Positions 28,154 to 37,340 of a stretch of DNA of 64,000 bases are shown here, in pieces. The DNA is taken from NCBI GenBank assembly GCA_030690265.1, contig JAUYHA010000177.1:124001-188000 (forward strand), given 5' to 3'. This DNA comes from Dehalococcoidales bacterium (GTDB taxonomy: Bacteria; Chloroflexota; Dehalococcoidia; Dehalococcoidales; UBA2162). The translations under genes and the position numbers were made by a program. Positions within the stretch are counted from its first letter, which is position 1. The number at the start of each line of letters is the position of its first letter. The notes under the pieces are model-generated. The model was not told the DNA's origin. It was given only the letters and a program-made list of their open reading frames with translations, and did no database searches.

Positions 28154-28327
28154 CTAGTGTGGTGTATTGTAAATAGCGTTAGTATACCGATTCATTCCAT
28201 TCCGGCCCCGTATCAGGTACGGGATAAACTCCAGCCGGAATCCAGCTGTCCCTGCCCCAACTGGATACCGACTTTCGTCGGTATGGTTATCGGGCATACT
28301 AACGAAGCGTTAGAAACACTACACTAG
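28154..28327. mobile_element. Small non-coding element with CTAG duplications, copy 1
   Basis: It starts CTAGTGTGGTGT and ends ACACTACACTAG, so inverted ends TGTRGTGT lie inside flanking CTAG. The interior is a run of palindromic repeats and carries no gene. The same ends bound 45322-45473, where an empty site proves insertion at CTAG. Confidence 0.65.
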
Positions 28328-28341
28328 TTGAGACCTTATTG

Positions 28342-28866
28342 TCAGCCTTCGGTTTCTGGGCGGTATTTTTCCATTAGCAGGAAGTTATAGCCGTCCCTGG
28401 CAAGTTCCCCGTAAGGGGTAAAACCACACTTCCGGAAACACTGCTGTGCCCTGGTGTTTGATTCCAGGGTCTTCAAGTAGATGCGGTTGAGCTTCGTTTC
28501 CCGAAAAATATAATCGAGCAGGGTGGTGACCACATCGGCACCATAACCTTTACTCCAGTAGTCCCGGTTGCCAATCATAATACCCAGCTCGGCTTCCCCC
28601 TTATTCTCGTTGATGTGATAATAAGAACAGTTGCCGATATGCTTCCCGTCCAGGGTATCCACAGCGAACTGGTAACTGATTACGGAGTAATAGCTCAATT
28701 CCCTGGTATAGTCTTCTAAATACTGGGAATACGGGGCGGTCAAGAGCGGGGCAGCATCAAGATGGGCAAGCTCCGGGTCCGTTTCCCAGGCATAGTCATC
28801 CCAGGCATCACTGGGGCTTTTTTCGCGGAGAATAACTTTGCTGCCGGTAATCACGGTGGCATCCAC
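28342..28866 (-). CDS. GNAT-family N-acetyltransferase (RimJ/RimL-like)
   Basis: A 174-residue acetyltransferase of the RimL-like group: VILREKSPSDAWDDYAWETDPEL at the start, GNCSYYHINENKGEAELGIMIGNRDYWSKGYGADVV for the acetyl-CoA-binding region, and NRIYLKTLESNTRAQQCFRKCGF at the end (each only in part diagnostic). It would acetylate an amine of a protein, peptide or small molecule; the target is unknown. The GTG start lies 3 bp after the PAC2 stop, so the two are coupled, and its Shine-Dalgarno GGAGG lies in the codons of the PAC2 acidic tail. Confidence 0.85.
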   Translation of the reverse strand: MDATVITGSKVILREKSPSDAWDDYAWETDPELAHLDAAPLLTAPYSQYLEDYTRELSYYSVISYQFAVDTLDGKHIGNCSYYHINENKGEAELGIMIGNRDYWSKGYGADVVTTLLDYIFRETKLNRIYLKTLESNTRAQQCFRKCGFTPYGELARDGYNFLLMEKYRPETEG

Positions 28867-28869
28867 AGT

Positions 28870-29670
28870 CTAATCATCCTCCTCCTCCTCATCCTCCTCT
28901 TCTCCTTGCTCCCAGATTGGCTCGGTAAAGAGGTCTATATACTCTCCCATAGCTTCGGCAGCCAGCTCCTTCATTTTCTCTTTCGTCTCACTGGCTAGCT
29001 GGGCCAGCTCAGAGATATCAATTTTAATGTCCACCATTCTAGCAAGAACTTCCAGTATAGCTAAAGCAGCCATGGGGTTCTGTATCCGGGTAGCATAAGC
29101 GGGCACTTCGCCCAGCAAGCAGATACCCCCCACCCCTCTCTCTTTGGCTACCCCCAGCAGCAACCCGTTCAATCCCGAGATATGGAGGTTACCCCTTTGC
29201 ACCAGGTCATACTCTTTCAGCTCTGCCATCAGGTGAGGGGCGGTGGCTACTCCCCAGACCTTGGGCTGCTCGGAATGATGAATACGGGTAATAGCGGCGG
29301 CACAGGTATAGATTCTTTTTGCCTGAAACTTCAGCGCTACATCAAGGACACAGTTAGCCAGCTCGTATCCCCTGGCAGCTGGCTGGTCATCACCGATGAA
29401 CAGGATTATATCGCTTTTCCCGGCCTCGTTTTTCCAGTAGTAAAACCGGCTCTGGGGGAACTGGGGAGCCTCAACCAGATTGTCTATAACTACTACCCCG
29501 ATGGGGTCAAAGAAGTGAACCGCTTTAATCTCCGCCAGCCTCTTGAAATTCAGCTTCCGTTCCAGGTAGGTAGCTACCAGCATCGAGACATTGGCAATGC
29601 CGGGCCAGGCAGCTATCAAAACAGGAGATTTAAGCTTCGGCCGGGCGTAAATCTTGACTAAATCACTCAT
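28870..29670 (-). CDS. PAC2-family protein
   Basis: A 266-residue protein of the PAC2 (proteasome-assembly-chaperone-like) family, with SPVLIAAWPGIANVSMLVATYLERKL near the start and later RIYTCAAAITRIHHSEQPKV and GLNGLLLGVAKERGVGGICLLGE. The C-terminus is an uninterrupted acidic tail (EEDEEEEDD). Bacterial members have no firm function. It is translated with the GNAT gene. A Bacteria-type genome with no proteasome genes in view gives no further clue. Confidence 0.85.
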   Translation of the reverse strand: MSDLVKIYARPKLKSPVLIAAWPGIANVSMLVATYLERKLNFKRLAEIKAVHFFDPIGVVVIDNLVEAPQFPQSRFYYWKNEAGKSDIILFIGDDQPAARGYELANCVLDVALKFQAKRIYTCAAAITRIHHSEQPKVWGVATAPHLMAELKEYDLVQRGNLHISGLNGLLLGVAKERGVGGICLLGEVPAYATRIQNPMAALAILEVLARMVDIKIDISELAQLASETKEKMKELAAEAMGEYIDLFTEPIWEQGEEEDEEEEDD

Positions 29671-29694
29671 TAAAGATACCTCTTATCAGGTTAT

Positions 29695-29860
29695 TTCCTA
29701 TGTCATTGCGAGGGCGAAGCCTGTGGCAATCTCTATTTATTTGTAACCCCATCCCCTTTGTCCCCTTCAGGGAGAACCCTTCAGGGTGAACCTTTCCCCT
29801 TATCAAGGGGAAAGGGAAGATTTTATGAAGAGGGGCGAAGCCCCTCTTGGACTCCCCTTT
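29695..29860. repeat. Short palindromic intergenic repeats
   Basis: GTCATTGCGAGGGCGAAGCCTGTGGCAATCTC-type word at 29702-29733 (given here as its parts GTCATTGCGAGG and GTGGCAATCTC), then CCCTTCAGGGAGAA/CCCTTCAGGGTGAA and a hairpin TTTCCCCTTATCAAGGGGAAA. No gene seen. Confidence 0.55.
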
Positions 29861-29861
29861 A

Positions 29862-30086
29862 TTACTCCATTATGGGTCTTTCAACCCACCCTATATTAAA
29901 TTTTGCGGGTGTTCCTGGTCTAGTTCTCTCTATGAGCTTGTACTTCCGTAGCTCATCTTTTACAAACTTCAGGTGTAAGAGAGCTTTACATTTTGAACAG
30001 ACTAGCTGCCCATCATAATTGTCCATATTAATGTATTTTGGAAGTTCAAGAGTTTGGTCACATGCGAGGCATTCTATTTCAAACAT
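29862..30086 (-). CDS. Small zinc-ribbon protein
   Basis: A 74-residue protein with CLAC near residue 7 and CSKC near residue 30, spacing that fits a zinc ribbon, then a basic helix (FVKDELRKYKLIERTRPG). AAAGGA lies 5 nt before the ATG. Unknown role; perhaps nucleic-acid or protein binding. It stands alone between repeat sequences. Confidence 0.6.
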   Translation of the reverse strand: MFEIECLACDQTLELPKYINMDNYDGQLVCSKCKALLHLKFVKDELRKYKLIERTRPGTPAKFNIGWVERPIME

Positions 30087-30239
30087 TTCGGTCCTTTGTC
30101 AAGTTCATCTAATCAAGTTTTTTCCCAGCACCTTGCCGCATCCTTTACACTTAAGATTTCTCTCATTATTTGTCAAGTCCCTCAACTCCGTTCTCGTTCC
30201 GAGCCTCGTCAGAGTGAACAGAACAAGTCCTTCAATTCC

Positions 30240-30836
30240 TTATCTCACTGGAAAAAGAGACGGTGGCGCCGGGGGTAGCTCAATTCCGAATTTTTCCCTG
30301 AATTCTTTCCTGTAGTCTTCCATGAATTCGTCTAACCAAGATGATTTAGATTTTGCTTTTAATTCAGATGAGGCATGTATTCCCAACTTTGATGACACTG
30401 CGTATTGTTCTAATCCTGTGAAATAATTGCTGTATTTGACGTCAGGGTCATACTTGACTGCATTAGCGTAACCCATTCGCACAAGTTCAGCATTGACAAA
30501 TAAATCCCCAACATAGACATAACATAACAATCGCCCATATTTATCTGTTTCTGAAACATCTCGCTTCAGTCTTACCTTTTTACCTAGTACTAACTCCGCA
30601 TTCTTTGCTAAAGCTTCTTTAAAATAATACTCATCTTCTTCTGGAGCATCTATACCAATGTATCGCACACGATAACCGCCCTCAATCTCAATAGTGTCAC
30701 CATCTATAACCCTTGTGACAATGGCTTTATCCGGGACTTTATCACTCAAAAGTAAGCTAAAGCCGAAAGCTAAAAAACCAATCGCTGCTATACCAACAAT
30801 AGCGATTACAGTATATATGTTGAGGAAACGTTTCAT
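30240..30836 (-). CDS. Membrane-anchored thermonuclease-family nuclease
   Basis: A 198-residue protein. Residues 8-30 form a transmembrane anchor, followed by an SNase-like domain: VTRVIDGDTIEIEGGYRVRYIGIDAPEE gives the catalytic Arg and Asp residues, and DKYGRLLCYVYVGDLFVNAELVRMGYA follows. The catalytic Arg/Glu set appears present, with Glu in EEDEYYFKEA. It should cut nucleic acids outside the cytoplasm. GAGG precedes the ATG. Confidence 0.88.
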   Translation of the reverse strand: MKRFLNIYTVIAIVGIAAIGFLAFGFSLLLSDKVPDKAIVTRVIDGDTIEIEGGYRVRYIGIDAPEEDEYYFKEALAKNAELVLGKKVRLKRDVSETDKYGRLLCYVYVGDLFVNAELVRMGYANAVKYDPDVKYSNYFTGLEQYAVSSKLGIHASSELKAKSKSSWLDEFMEDYRKEFREKFGIELPPAPPSLFPVR

Positions 30837-30866
30837 TCCAACCTCTTCGCCTCAATTAAGGTGCTA

Positions 30867-30960
30867 TCACTTACTCGCCACCGAGACACTGGAGAGGTAG
30901 AGGGGTGGGGTATTAAGAAAGCCGCCTACCCATTTCGTATCCCCGCAGTAAATAACCCCT
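30867..30960 (-). pseudogene. Remnant of a PmbA/TldD C-terminus
   Basis: Read on the minus strand this gives WVGGFLNTPPLYLSSVSVAS then K and stop, nearly the same as the end of the complete gene at 31117 (WVGSSLNTPPLYLSSVSVAS K). About 30 codons survive, 250 bp downstream of the intact copy. It is probably left from a tandem duplication that was mostly deleted. Confidence 0.75.
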
Positions 30961-31116
30961 TCTCTCTTCATACCTCTTGTCCTCTTTTTTTGACTGCTGT
31001 CTATTTCTGTTGACATAACATCAAAAACAACTCAAAGCTAAACAGGTCTCAACAGGCACGAGTCGTTGTCCAAAATTTTTTTTATCTATTTTGCCTTTAG
31101 TCACACCTTCATATCC

Positions 31117-32418
31117 TCACTTACTCGCTACCGAGACACTGGAGAGGTAGAGGGGTGGGGTGTTGAGGGAGCTGCCTACCCACCTGGCATCGCTGCCGAT
31201 GGCGGTAATCTCTTTGAGAAGCTGGTAAATATTCCCGGAGACCATAGTATCTTTCACCCTGCCTACTATTTTACCATTTTCTATCTTAAAACCTAAAAGA
31301 ACATTGCCACTGAAATCACCGCCCAGGATATTGCCCTGGGTTGCTCCCATAAGCTCTTCAACAACCAAGCCTTCCTTTATATCACTCACCATCTCGTCAA
31401 AGCCGGTTTTGCCCGGGGCAATGATAAAGGCACTGGGCGATGGGGTGGGCAGTCCACCCCGGCTTCTCTGCCCGTTACCGGTACTCCTGGTATTAGCCAG
31501 GGCGGCGGTCTGCAGGTCATAGAGAAAATTACGCACCACTCCCTTTTCAATGAGAGAGGTACGCTGTGCGGGCACACCTTCATCATCAAAGGGAGAGCTT
31601 GACGGACGGTAGGCTAGAGTCGAATCATCCCAAAGCTCCAGTTTTTCATCAAAGACCCGCTGTCCCAGCTTATCACCTATCGGTGAAGCCCCCTCCAGGA
31701 CCATCTTACCATTGAAAGCCGCCATCAAGGGTCTAACCAGAGCACTGGCAACTCCCAGGGATGTAAAAACAACCGGCATTAACCGGGTTGGTGCTGAAGC
31801 CTGGTTTCTGGCTAACTCAAGCTGTCTGAGCACCACTTGAGTTATGCCGCCCGTCTCCACTATCGGGCGGCAGGAACTCTGACTATCCCCGACGAAGAGC
31901 ATATCGGTATCCTGAATCAGGGTTCCCTCTATACCCAGGCTGAAAAAACTCTGCCGGTAGCTTGTCTGTCCACCGCGGGAATTTATCAGGCGGACCGATA
32001 CCACTCCCTTGCTCACCGCCGCCTCACAAAGAAGCTCCGGAGTATTACTTATGAGGGCGGTTATCATTTCCTCACCGAGTTTGGTCATCGCTCCGGTAGA
32101 TATTTTCTCTACCCCGGAGTCGAAGATTTCAACCTCGGGATAGGAAGACAGGGAAGGAAACTCAAACTCAGCCTTTGAACCGAACCGGGCTGTTTCCACC
32201 GCCATATCGACCAGTTCCTGGCTGTTTTCCAGCTCCGTAGCCGTAGCGTAGCCAATCCTGCCTTCTCTGATAATACGCAGGGCAACACTAGTGCTCTGGG
32301 TACTCTGGACATGCTTTAAACGGTTGGCTTCGAAGTGGACAGGAGTGCTCTCCGAGGTAACGGCAAAGACCTCAGCTTCTTCAGCCACCTTCTTTGCCTT
32401 TTCAAGGATGTCTTCCAC
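31117..32418 (-). CDS. pmbA: TldD/PmbA-family protease subunit (PmbA-like, no metal motif)
   Basis: A 433-residue member of the TldD/PmbA family. It lacks the HExxxH motif of its neighbour, as TldE/PmbA subunits do, and has the family features ALRIIREGRIGYATATEL, GASPIGDKLGQRVFDEKL, GVPAQRTSLIEKGVVRNFLYD and GNILGGDFSGNVLLGFKIENG (parts). With TldD it should form a heterodimeric protease that trims or degrades unfolded peptides. It directly follows the TldD gene, starting at the base after its stop. Confidence 0.92.
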   Translation of the reverse strand: MEDILEKAKKVAEEAEVFAVTSESTPVHFEANRLKHVQSTQSTSVALRIIREGRIGYATATELENSQELVDMAVETARFGSKAEFEFPSLSSYPEVEIFDSGVEKISTGAMTKLGEEMITALISNTPELLCEAAVSKGVVSVRLINSRGGQTSYRQSFFSLGIEGTLIQDTDMLFVGDSQSSCRPIVETGGITQVVLRQLELARNQASAPTRLMPVVFTSLGVASALVRPLMAAFNGKMVLEGASPIGDKLGQRVFDEKLELWDDSTLAYRPSSSPFDDEGVPAQRTSLIEKGVVRNFLYDLQTAALANTRSTGNGQRSRGGLPTPSPSAFIIAPGKTGFDEMVSDIKEGLVVEELMGATQGNILGGDFSGNVLLGFKIENGKIVGRVKDTMVSGNIYQLLKEITAIGSDARWVGSSLNTPPLYLSSVSVASK

Positions 32419-33801
32419 TTATTTGCCTCCAATCAAGCAATGCTGAATCCTGATATGCGGGCTGCCATTGGAAACAGGCAGCGGCATCTGCCCCGCCTTG
32501 CCACAGCCGCCGCCCTGGTTCATGTCCAGGTCATTACCGATGGCATCTATATTCTTAAGAGTAGCAAAGACATTACCGGTAAGCACTACCGGCCGTAATG
32601 TTTCAGCAATCTTACCATTGCGAATCATATAGGCTTCGCCACCCGAGAAGGTGAACATCTCCATACTGGTCGTACCGCCGTACCAGTTTTTGACATACAC
32701 CCCCTCTTTAACATCGGCGATTATATCCTCAAAAGAGGCGGTTTTTGGCTCAATGAAGGTGTTGGTCATACGCACAATGGGCGGGTGGCGATAGCTAATG
32801 GCTCGGGCGTTACCCGTGGGAGCTTCATTCATTTTAGCGGCAGTTTCCCGGGAATGAAGCCGGCCGACCAGCTTGCCTTCCCTGATAAGGTAGGTTTTAG
32901 TAGACGGCACCCCTTCATCATCATATTTATAGCTACCTCGCAGTCCGGGCACCATCGCCGAATCAACGATATCCAACTCACCGCTGCCAAACTCTTTACC
33001 CAGGACCATAATCTGGCGCATGCGGTCATTTTCATAAACAAAGTCGGCTTCTGACAGGTGACCGAAGGCTTCATGGACGAAGACTCCAGCCAGAACCGGG
33101 TCCAGGACCACGGTATATTCTCCCCCTTTTAACTGGGGAGCAGAGAGCAAATCTACCGCCCGTTGTGCCATTTCTTCCACTTTGCTATTCAGGTGCTGAA
33201 TGGCACTAAAATCACCCCGGCTGCCCAGGCTTAAACCTGCCTGTTGCACTTCACCATCCCGGGCAGCAACAGCGGTCAAACGCAGGGTGACATCCCTTCT
33301 CTCCTGCTCAATATAGCTGCCCCGTGAATTTAAGAAGATGGTCTTTCTAGCCCCGTCGCCGTAGCTGATAACCGAAGTCTGTATCCCGGGTGTGCTCCAG
33401 ATAATATCATTATATTCATCCAGTAATTGCTTTTTCTCAACCAGGGGTATGGTCAGCGGGTTTTTACCATCCTCAGCAGGTACCTTCTCAACCACCGGCT
33501 CTACTTCAGCCAGATTGCTTTTTTCACCACCGACGAAACGGGCTTGCTCTACCGCCCTTGCTAACCTTTCAGGCAGCTCATCCAGGCTGTTAAAACAGAC
33601 AAAACCCCACCCCCCTTTAACCAGTGCCCTGACATTGCCACCGATAGCGGTGCTTTTATCTACCGATTCCAGCTTTTTCCCCCGGTAGGTAATCTGATTA
33701 TTACGGCTCTCCTCAAGGTGGGCCTCTAAATAATCAGCCTCATATTTTGAAAGGGAATTAGCTAATTCCTGTCCGATAGCGTCAATGTCTGCCACAGGCA
33801 T
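32419..33801 (-). CDS. tldD: TldD-family zinc metalloprotease
   Basis: A 460-residue catalytic partner with HEAFGH at residues 243-248 and a later Cys/Glu region (EDIIADVKEGVYVKNWYGG). DDEGVPSTKTYLIREGKLVG and AYMIRNGKIAETLRPVVLTGN are family signatures. AAGGAG lies 4 nt before the ATG. It is directly followed by the PmbA-like gene, giving the usual pair. TldD/E proteins process ribosomal peptides and degrade unstructured ones; no peptide precursor gene is visible nearby. Confidence 0.93.
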   Translation of the reverse strand: MPVADIDAIGQELANSLSKYEADYLEAHLEESRNNQITYRGKKLESVDKSTAIGGNVRALVKGGWGFVCFNSLDELPERLARAVEQARFVGGEKSNLAEVEPVVEKVPAEDGKNPLTIPLVEKKQLLDEYNDIIWSTPGIQTSVISYGDGARKTIFLNSRGSYIEQERRDVTLRLTAVAARDGEVQQAGLSLGSRGDFSAIQHLNSKVEEMAQRAVDLLSAPQLKGGEYTVVLDPVLAGVFVHEAFGHLSEADFVYENDRMRQIMVLGKEFGSGELDIVDSAMVPGLRGSYKYDDEGVPSTKTYLIREGKLVGRLHSRETAAKMNEAPTGNARAISYRHPPIVRMTNTFIEPKTASFEDIIADVKEGVYVKNWYGGTTSMEMFTFSGGEAYMIRNGKIAETLRPVVLTGNVFATLKNIDAIGNDLDMNQGGGCGKAGQMPLPVSNGSPHIRIQHCLIGGK

Positions 33802-33879
33802 ATTCTCCTTGCTGGAAAACTAGAGATAAAACGGTCTTGCTAATAATAATTATAGCAGATTGGAAGCCTGTTTAGTAAC

Positions 33880-33945
33880 CTATCCCCCTGACCCCCTTCC
33901 CTTAAAAAGGGAAGGGGGTAAAGAGAAAGAGAGGAGGCAGCACCC
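33880..33945. terminator. Hairpin repeat upstream of tldD
   Basis: CCCCCTTCCCTTAAAAAGGGAAGGGGG at 33891-33917 (arms of about 11 bp) is a long hairpin. It lies upstream of tldD and after the small membrane gene, and could end the latter's transcript. A similar hairpin lies at 34302-34328. Confidence 0.5.
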
Positions 33946-33976
33946 CCTCTCTAAAATATCCTCTCCGCGGCTATGG

Positions 33977-34231
33977 TCATTCTACGAAGAGTTCCAAAAC
34001 CAAACCGCCACAGCCGAACAATACTGCCAATCCTATCAACCAATATATGAGTTTCTGCCGTCTCTTGGTGCCGACATAACCACTCAATCCTACATACCGT
34101 AAAAGGTTATTTATCCAGCCTTCAAAACCACGAAAGGCTCCCGGAGCCACGAAAGTGAGTATTGAAACCGCTCCTGCCAATATTGCGAATCCAAGAATTT
34201 GGAGGATGATGGACACCAGTTTTATATTCAT
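33977..34231 (-). CDS. Small two-span membrane protein
   Basis: An 84-residue protein with hydrophobic segments near residues 6-28 (ILQILGFAILAGAVSILTFV) and 60-80 (LIYWLIGLAVLFGCGGLVLE), joined by a loop with GFEGWINNLLRYVGLSG. No family recognised. The ATG at 34231 was chosen over an upstream TTG (34243). It is flanked by hairpin repeats on both sides, so it is probably a single-gene unit. Confidence 0.55.
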   Translation of the reverse strand: MNIKLVSIILQILGFAILAGAVSILTFVAPGAFRGFEGWINNLLRYVGLSGYVGTKRRQKLIYWLIGLAVLFGCGGLVLELFVE

Positions 34232-34353
34232 ACTGCGAAACAAAGTATATCATAACATAAAGAAGGGTTAAGAGAGGCTATGCCTTTCTTAAAAACTAAT
34301 TCCCCTTCCCTTTGGTAAAGGGAAGGGGACACAGGGGATAGGATTTCTTAAAA

Positions 34354-35634
34354 CTACTTTCTCTCTAAAACGAGTGCCATTCCCTGCCCGCCGCCGATAC
34401 ACAGAGTCGCCAGGCCAAACTGGAAGTCACGGCGGGCCATTTCATGAATGAGGGTAACCAGAATCCTGGCTCCGCTGCATCCTATAGGGTGACCCAGGGA
34501 AATACCGCCGCCGTGAAGGTTTGTTTTAGCCAGGTCAATATCAAGCTCTCTAGTTACGGCGAGAACCTGAGCAGCAAAAGCTTCGTTCAATTCAATACAG
34601 TCGATGTTTCCCAGACTGAGTCCGGCGAGCTTGAGGGCTTTTTTGACCGAGGGAACAACCCCCAGACCCATATATGCCGGGTCAACACCGCCACTGGCAT
34701 AAGAGCGGATAACCGCCAGTGGCTTAAGGCCGAGTTCCTCCGCCTTTTCCGCTGACATTACCAGTAGAGCGGCGGCGGCATCGGTTATTGCCGAGGCGTT
34801 ACCCGCCGTTACGGAGCCATCTGCTTTGAAGACGGCCGGCAGCCTGCCCAGAAGCTCCATTGAAGTCTCCCTGGGGTGCTCATCGGTATCGAAACCCCTG
34901 GTCTCCCTCCTTATCTGGATTTCAACGGGGACTATCTCCTCTTTGAAGGTGCCGTCTTTTGTTGCCGCCACAGCCTTGTTGTTGCTCTCCAGGGCAAAGC
35001 TGTCCTGCTCTTCTCTGGTGATAGCGTATTTCTCAGCCAGATTTTCAGCGGTTAAAGCCATGTGGTAGTTATAGAATATCTCCCAGAGTCCATCATAAAC
35101 CATGCCGTCAACCAGCTCACAATTGAACATCCTGACCCCCCAGCGAGCTTTTGGAAAGTAGTAAGGGACTGAGCTCATATTCTCCATACCGCCGGCAACG
35201 ATAACCTCAGCATCCCCGGCTTTTATTGCCTGGGCTGCCAGAGCTACTGCTTTCATTCCTGAGCCACAGACCTTGTTCACGGTAAAGGCATTGACCTCTT
35301 TGGGCATACCGGCATAGATTGACGCCTGACGAGCCGGATTTTGCCCCTGCCCACCCTGAATTACATTACCCATGATAACTTCATCAACGGAGATTTCATT
35401 CAGAGAATCAGCCCAATCAGAGTATTTTTTCTCCAGCTCAATAATGCCTTCTTGCTTAAGTGCCGATGGGGCATAGTTTAATAATTCAGGGTCTCTCTTG
35501 GGTTTCAAGCCTGCCTTTTTAAGCGCCTCTTTAATGACAATGCTGCCCAACCTGGCAGCCGGCACATCCTGTAGCGAGCCCCCGTAATTACTTATTGCCG
35601 TTCTAACACCACTGACAATAACAACATCGGTCAT
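34354..35634 (-). CDS. Acetyl-CoA acetyltransferase (thiolase)
   Basis: A 426-residue thiolase that condenses or cleaves acyl-CoA. Active-site motifs: VCGSGMKA (nucleophile Cys), [17 protein letters not shown] (His) and CIGGGQG (Cys). It carries about 34 extra residues near position 45-80 ([15 protein letters not shown] through ADSLNEI) compared with ordinary thiolases of about 390. It is last in the leftward order crotonase, 3-hydroxyacyl-CoA dehydrogenase, thiolase, enough for a beta-oxidation or butyryl-CoA type cycle. Confidence 0.93.
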   Translation of the reverse strand: MTDVVIVSGVRTAISNYGGSLQDVPAARLGSIVIKEALKKAGLKPKRDPELLNYAPSALKQEGIIELEKKYSDWADSLNEISVDEVIMGNVIQGGQGQNPARQASIYAGMPKEVNAFTVNKVCGSGMKAVALAAQAIKAGDAEVIVAGGMENMSSVPYYFPKARWGVRMFNCELVDGMVYDGLWEIFYNYHMALTAENLAEKYAITREEQDSFALESNNKAVAATKDGTFKEEIVPVEIQIRRETRGFDTDEHPRETSMELLGRLPAVFKADGSVTAGNASAITDAAAALLVMSAEKAEELGLKPLAVIRSYASGGVDPAYMGLGVVPSVKKALKLAGLSLGNIDCIELNEAFAAQVLAVTRELDIDLAKTNLHGGGISLGHPIGCSGARILVTLIHEMARRDFQFGLATLCIGGGQGMALVLERK

Positions 35635-35661
35635 AATATTTCACTCCTTGTTCGCGGTCGG

Positions 35662-36516
35662 TTACTTCTTATAATCGTAAAACCCTTTTCCTGTCTTGCG
35701 CCCCAGCTGGCCGGCACTGACCATCCTTCTTAATAAGGTTGGAGCAATAAATTGATGGTCAGACAGGTTCTGGTAGACGCCCTCAGCCATAAAGAGAATA
35801 ATATCATTACCAACCAGGTCAGCCAGGGCAAGAGGCCCAATAGGGTGATTCAAACCCAGGGTAATGGCAGTATCAATATCCTCTTTAGAGGCAACCCCGC
35901 TCTCCAGCATACGGATTGCGTTAAGAATAAAGGAGAGTAACAGGCGGTTAACTATAAAACCAGGCGTATCCGGAACAACGACCGGAGTCTTGCCCAGAGA
36001 TTTGGCAAATTCCCGGCTGAATTCGAGAGTTTCCTCGCTGACCAGGATAGTCCGGACAATCTCCACCAGCTGCATTACCGGCGGTGGATTAAAGAAATGC
36101 AAGCCCACCACCCTGTCAAGCCGGCGGGTTGCCATTGCCATTTCGGTTACTGAGAGAACCGAAGTATTGCTGGCTAAAATGGCATTCTCAGGGCAGGTAG
36201 CATCCAGCTCAGCAAATACTTTTTTCTTTATCTCCATGTTCTCAATAGCTACTTCTATCACCAGGTCGCAGTCAGCAAAGTCTTTGATACTGGTTGTGCC
36301 TTTAATCCGGCCGAGGGCAGCATCCTTATCCTCCTGAGATAACCGGCCTCTTTCCACGCCTCTGCTCAGAGCAGTACTAATTGACGCCAAGCCTTTATTC
36401 AATAGCTCCTGGTTAATTTCCGAGACCACCACCGGGTAGCCCGACTGGGCACAGACCTGAACGATACCGGCACCCATGGTGCCACAACCAACCACGCCAA
36501 CTTTCTTGCTCGGCAT
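35662..36516 (-). CDS. hbd: 3-hydroxybutyryl-CoA dehydrogenase
   Basis: A 284-residue NAD(P)-dependent 3-hydroxyacyl-CoA dehydrogenase. The Rossmann loop VGVVGCGTMGAGIVQVCAQSG is at the N-terminus, then GLHFFNPPPVMQLVEIV with the catalytic His and PGFIVNRLLLSFILNAIRML in the dimer domain (parts). Two codons before this ATG is another ATG, but AAAGGAG is spaced properly only for 36516. It lies between thiolase and crotonase genes on one strand. Confidence 0.94.
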   Translation of the reverse strand: MPSKKVGVVGCGTMGAGIVQVCAQSGYPVVVSEINQELLNKGLASISTALSRGVERGRLSQEDKDAALGRIKGTTSIKDFADCDLVIEVAIENMEIKKKVFAELDATCPENAILASNTSVLSVTEMAMATRRLDRVVGLHFFNPPPVMQLVEIVRTILVSEETLEFSREFAKSLGKTPVVVPDTPGFIVNRLLLSFILNAIRMLESGVASKEDIDTAITLGLNHPIGPLALADLVGNDIILFMAEGVYQNLSDHQFIAPTLLRRMVSAGQLGRKTGKGFYDYKK

Positions 36517-36546
36517 AGTCATCTCCTTTATCTATTGCGGTATAAT

Positions 36547-37317
36547 TTACTTCGCCTTAAAATCCGGTTTCCTCTTCTCGGCAAAGGCAGCGGTACCTTC
36601 CAGGTAGTCTTCAGTAGTCAGCAGGTAGTCAAAGAAAGAGCTTTCCAGCTTCAAACCTTCCTCAAGAGAGAGGCTATAACCCCTGAGCATGGCTTCTTTG
36701 GCGGCTCTGACCCCTAAAGGACCAACCTGGCAGATAACTTCAGCCCAGGCTTTAGCCGTAGATATAAGCTCACTTTGAGGGACGACCTTGTTCACCAGGC
36801 CAATGCGGTATGCCTCCTGGGCATCAATAGGCTTGCCCATCAAGACTATCTCCGCCGCCTTTGCCCAGGGGATAAGGCGGGGCAGTCTTTGAGTGCCCCC
36901 CCAGCCAGGCATCAGCCCCAGGTTCACCTCAGGTGTACCCAGACGGGCGTTCTCAGAAGCCAGTCTGATGTCACAAGCCAGGGCTATTTCCAGGCCACCA
37001 CCCACAGCAAGGCCATTGATAGCCGCAATGAGAGGTTTATATAATTCCAGTCCCCGCATCGGGTTAGCGGGAAATGCCCAGGGTTTGTCCCCGGTCTCCT
37101 TTATAAAAGGCAGCATATCCTTGATATCCGCCCCGGCAGAGAAGGCTTTCTCTCCGGCACCGGTAATGATGCCGACCCAGAGTTCCGTATCATCTCTGAA
37201 GGCTACCATTGCCTCGTGTAGTTCCTGCATTGTATGGACATCTATTGCATTGGCTGCCTCCGGACGATTAATGGTGAAGACAGCGATTCTCCCTTCCTTC
37301 TCGTAGCCAAGAGCCAT
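36547..37317 (-). CDS. Enoyl-CoA hydratase (crotonase family)
   Basis: A 256-residue crotonase. Oxyanion hole parts are KAFSAGADIKDM and AINGLAVGGGLEIALACDIR, and the catalytic Glu region is GTPEVNLGLMPGWGGTQRLPR. It hydrates enoyl-CoA to 3-hydroxyacyl-CoA and feeds the dehydrogenase downstream. AAGGAGG lies 9 nt before the ATG. Substrate chain length is not predictable here. Confidence 0.93.
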   Translation of the reverse strand: MALGYEKEGRIAVFTINRPEAANAIDVHTMQELHEAMVAFRDDTELWVGIITGAGEKAFSAGADIKDMLPFIKETGDKPWAFPANPMRGLELYKPLIAAINGLAVGGGLEIALACDIRLASENARLGTPEVNLGLMPGWGGTQRLPRLIPWAKAAEIVLMGKPIDAQEAYRIGLVNKVVPQSELISTAKAWAEVICQVGPLGVRAAKEAMLRGYSLSLEEGLKLESSFFDYLLTTEDYLEGTAAFAEKRKPDFKAK

Positions 37318-37340
37318 GGTGGTGAACCTCCTTTAAAATC

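Noticed and set aside
29182-29661. Plus-strand frame of 159 codons
   Set aside because: Shadow of the PAC2-family gene on the other strand.
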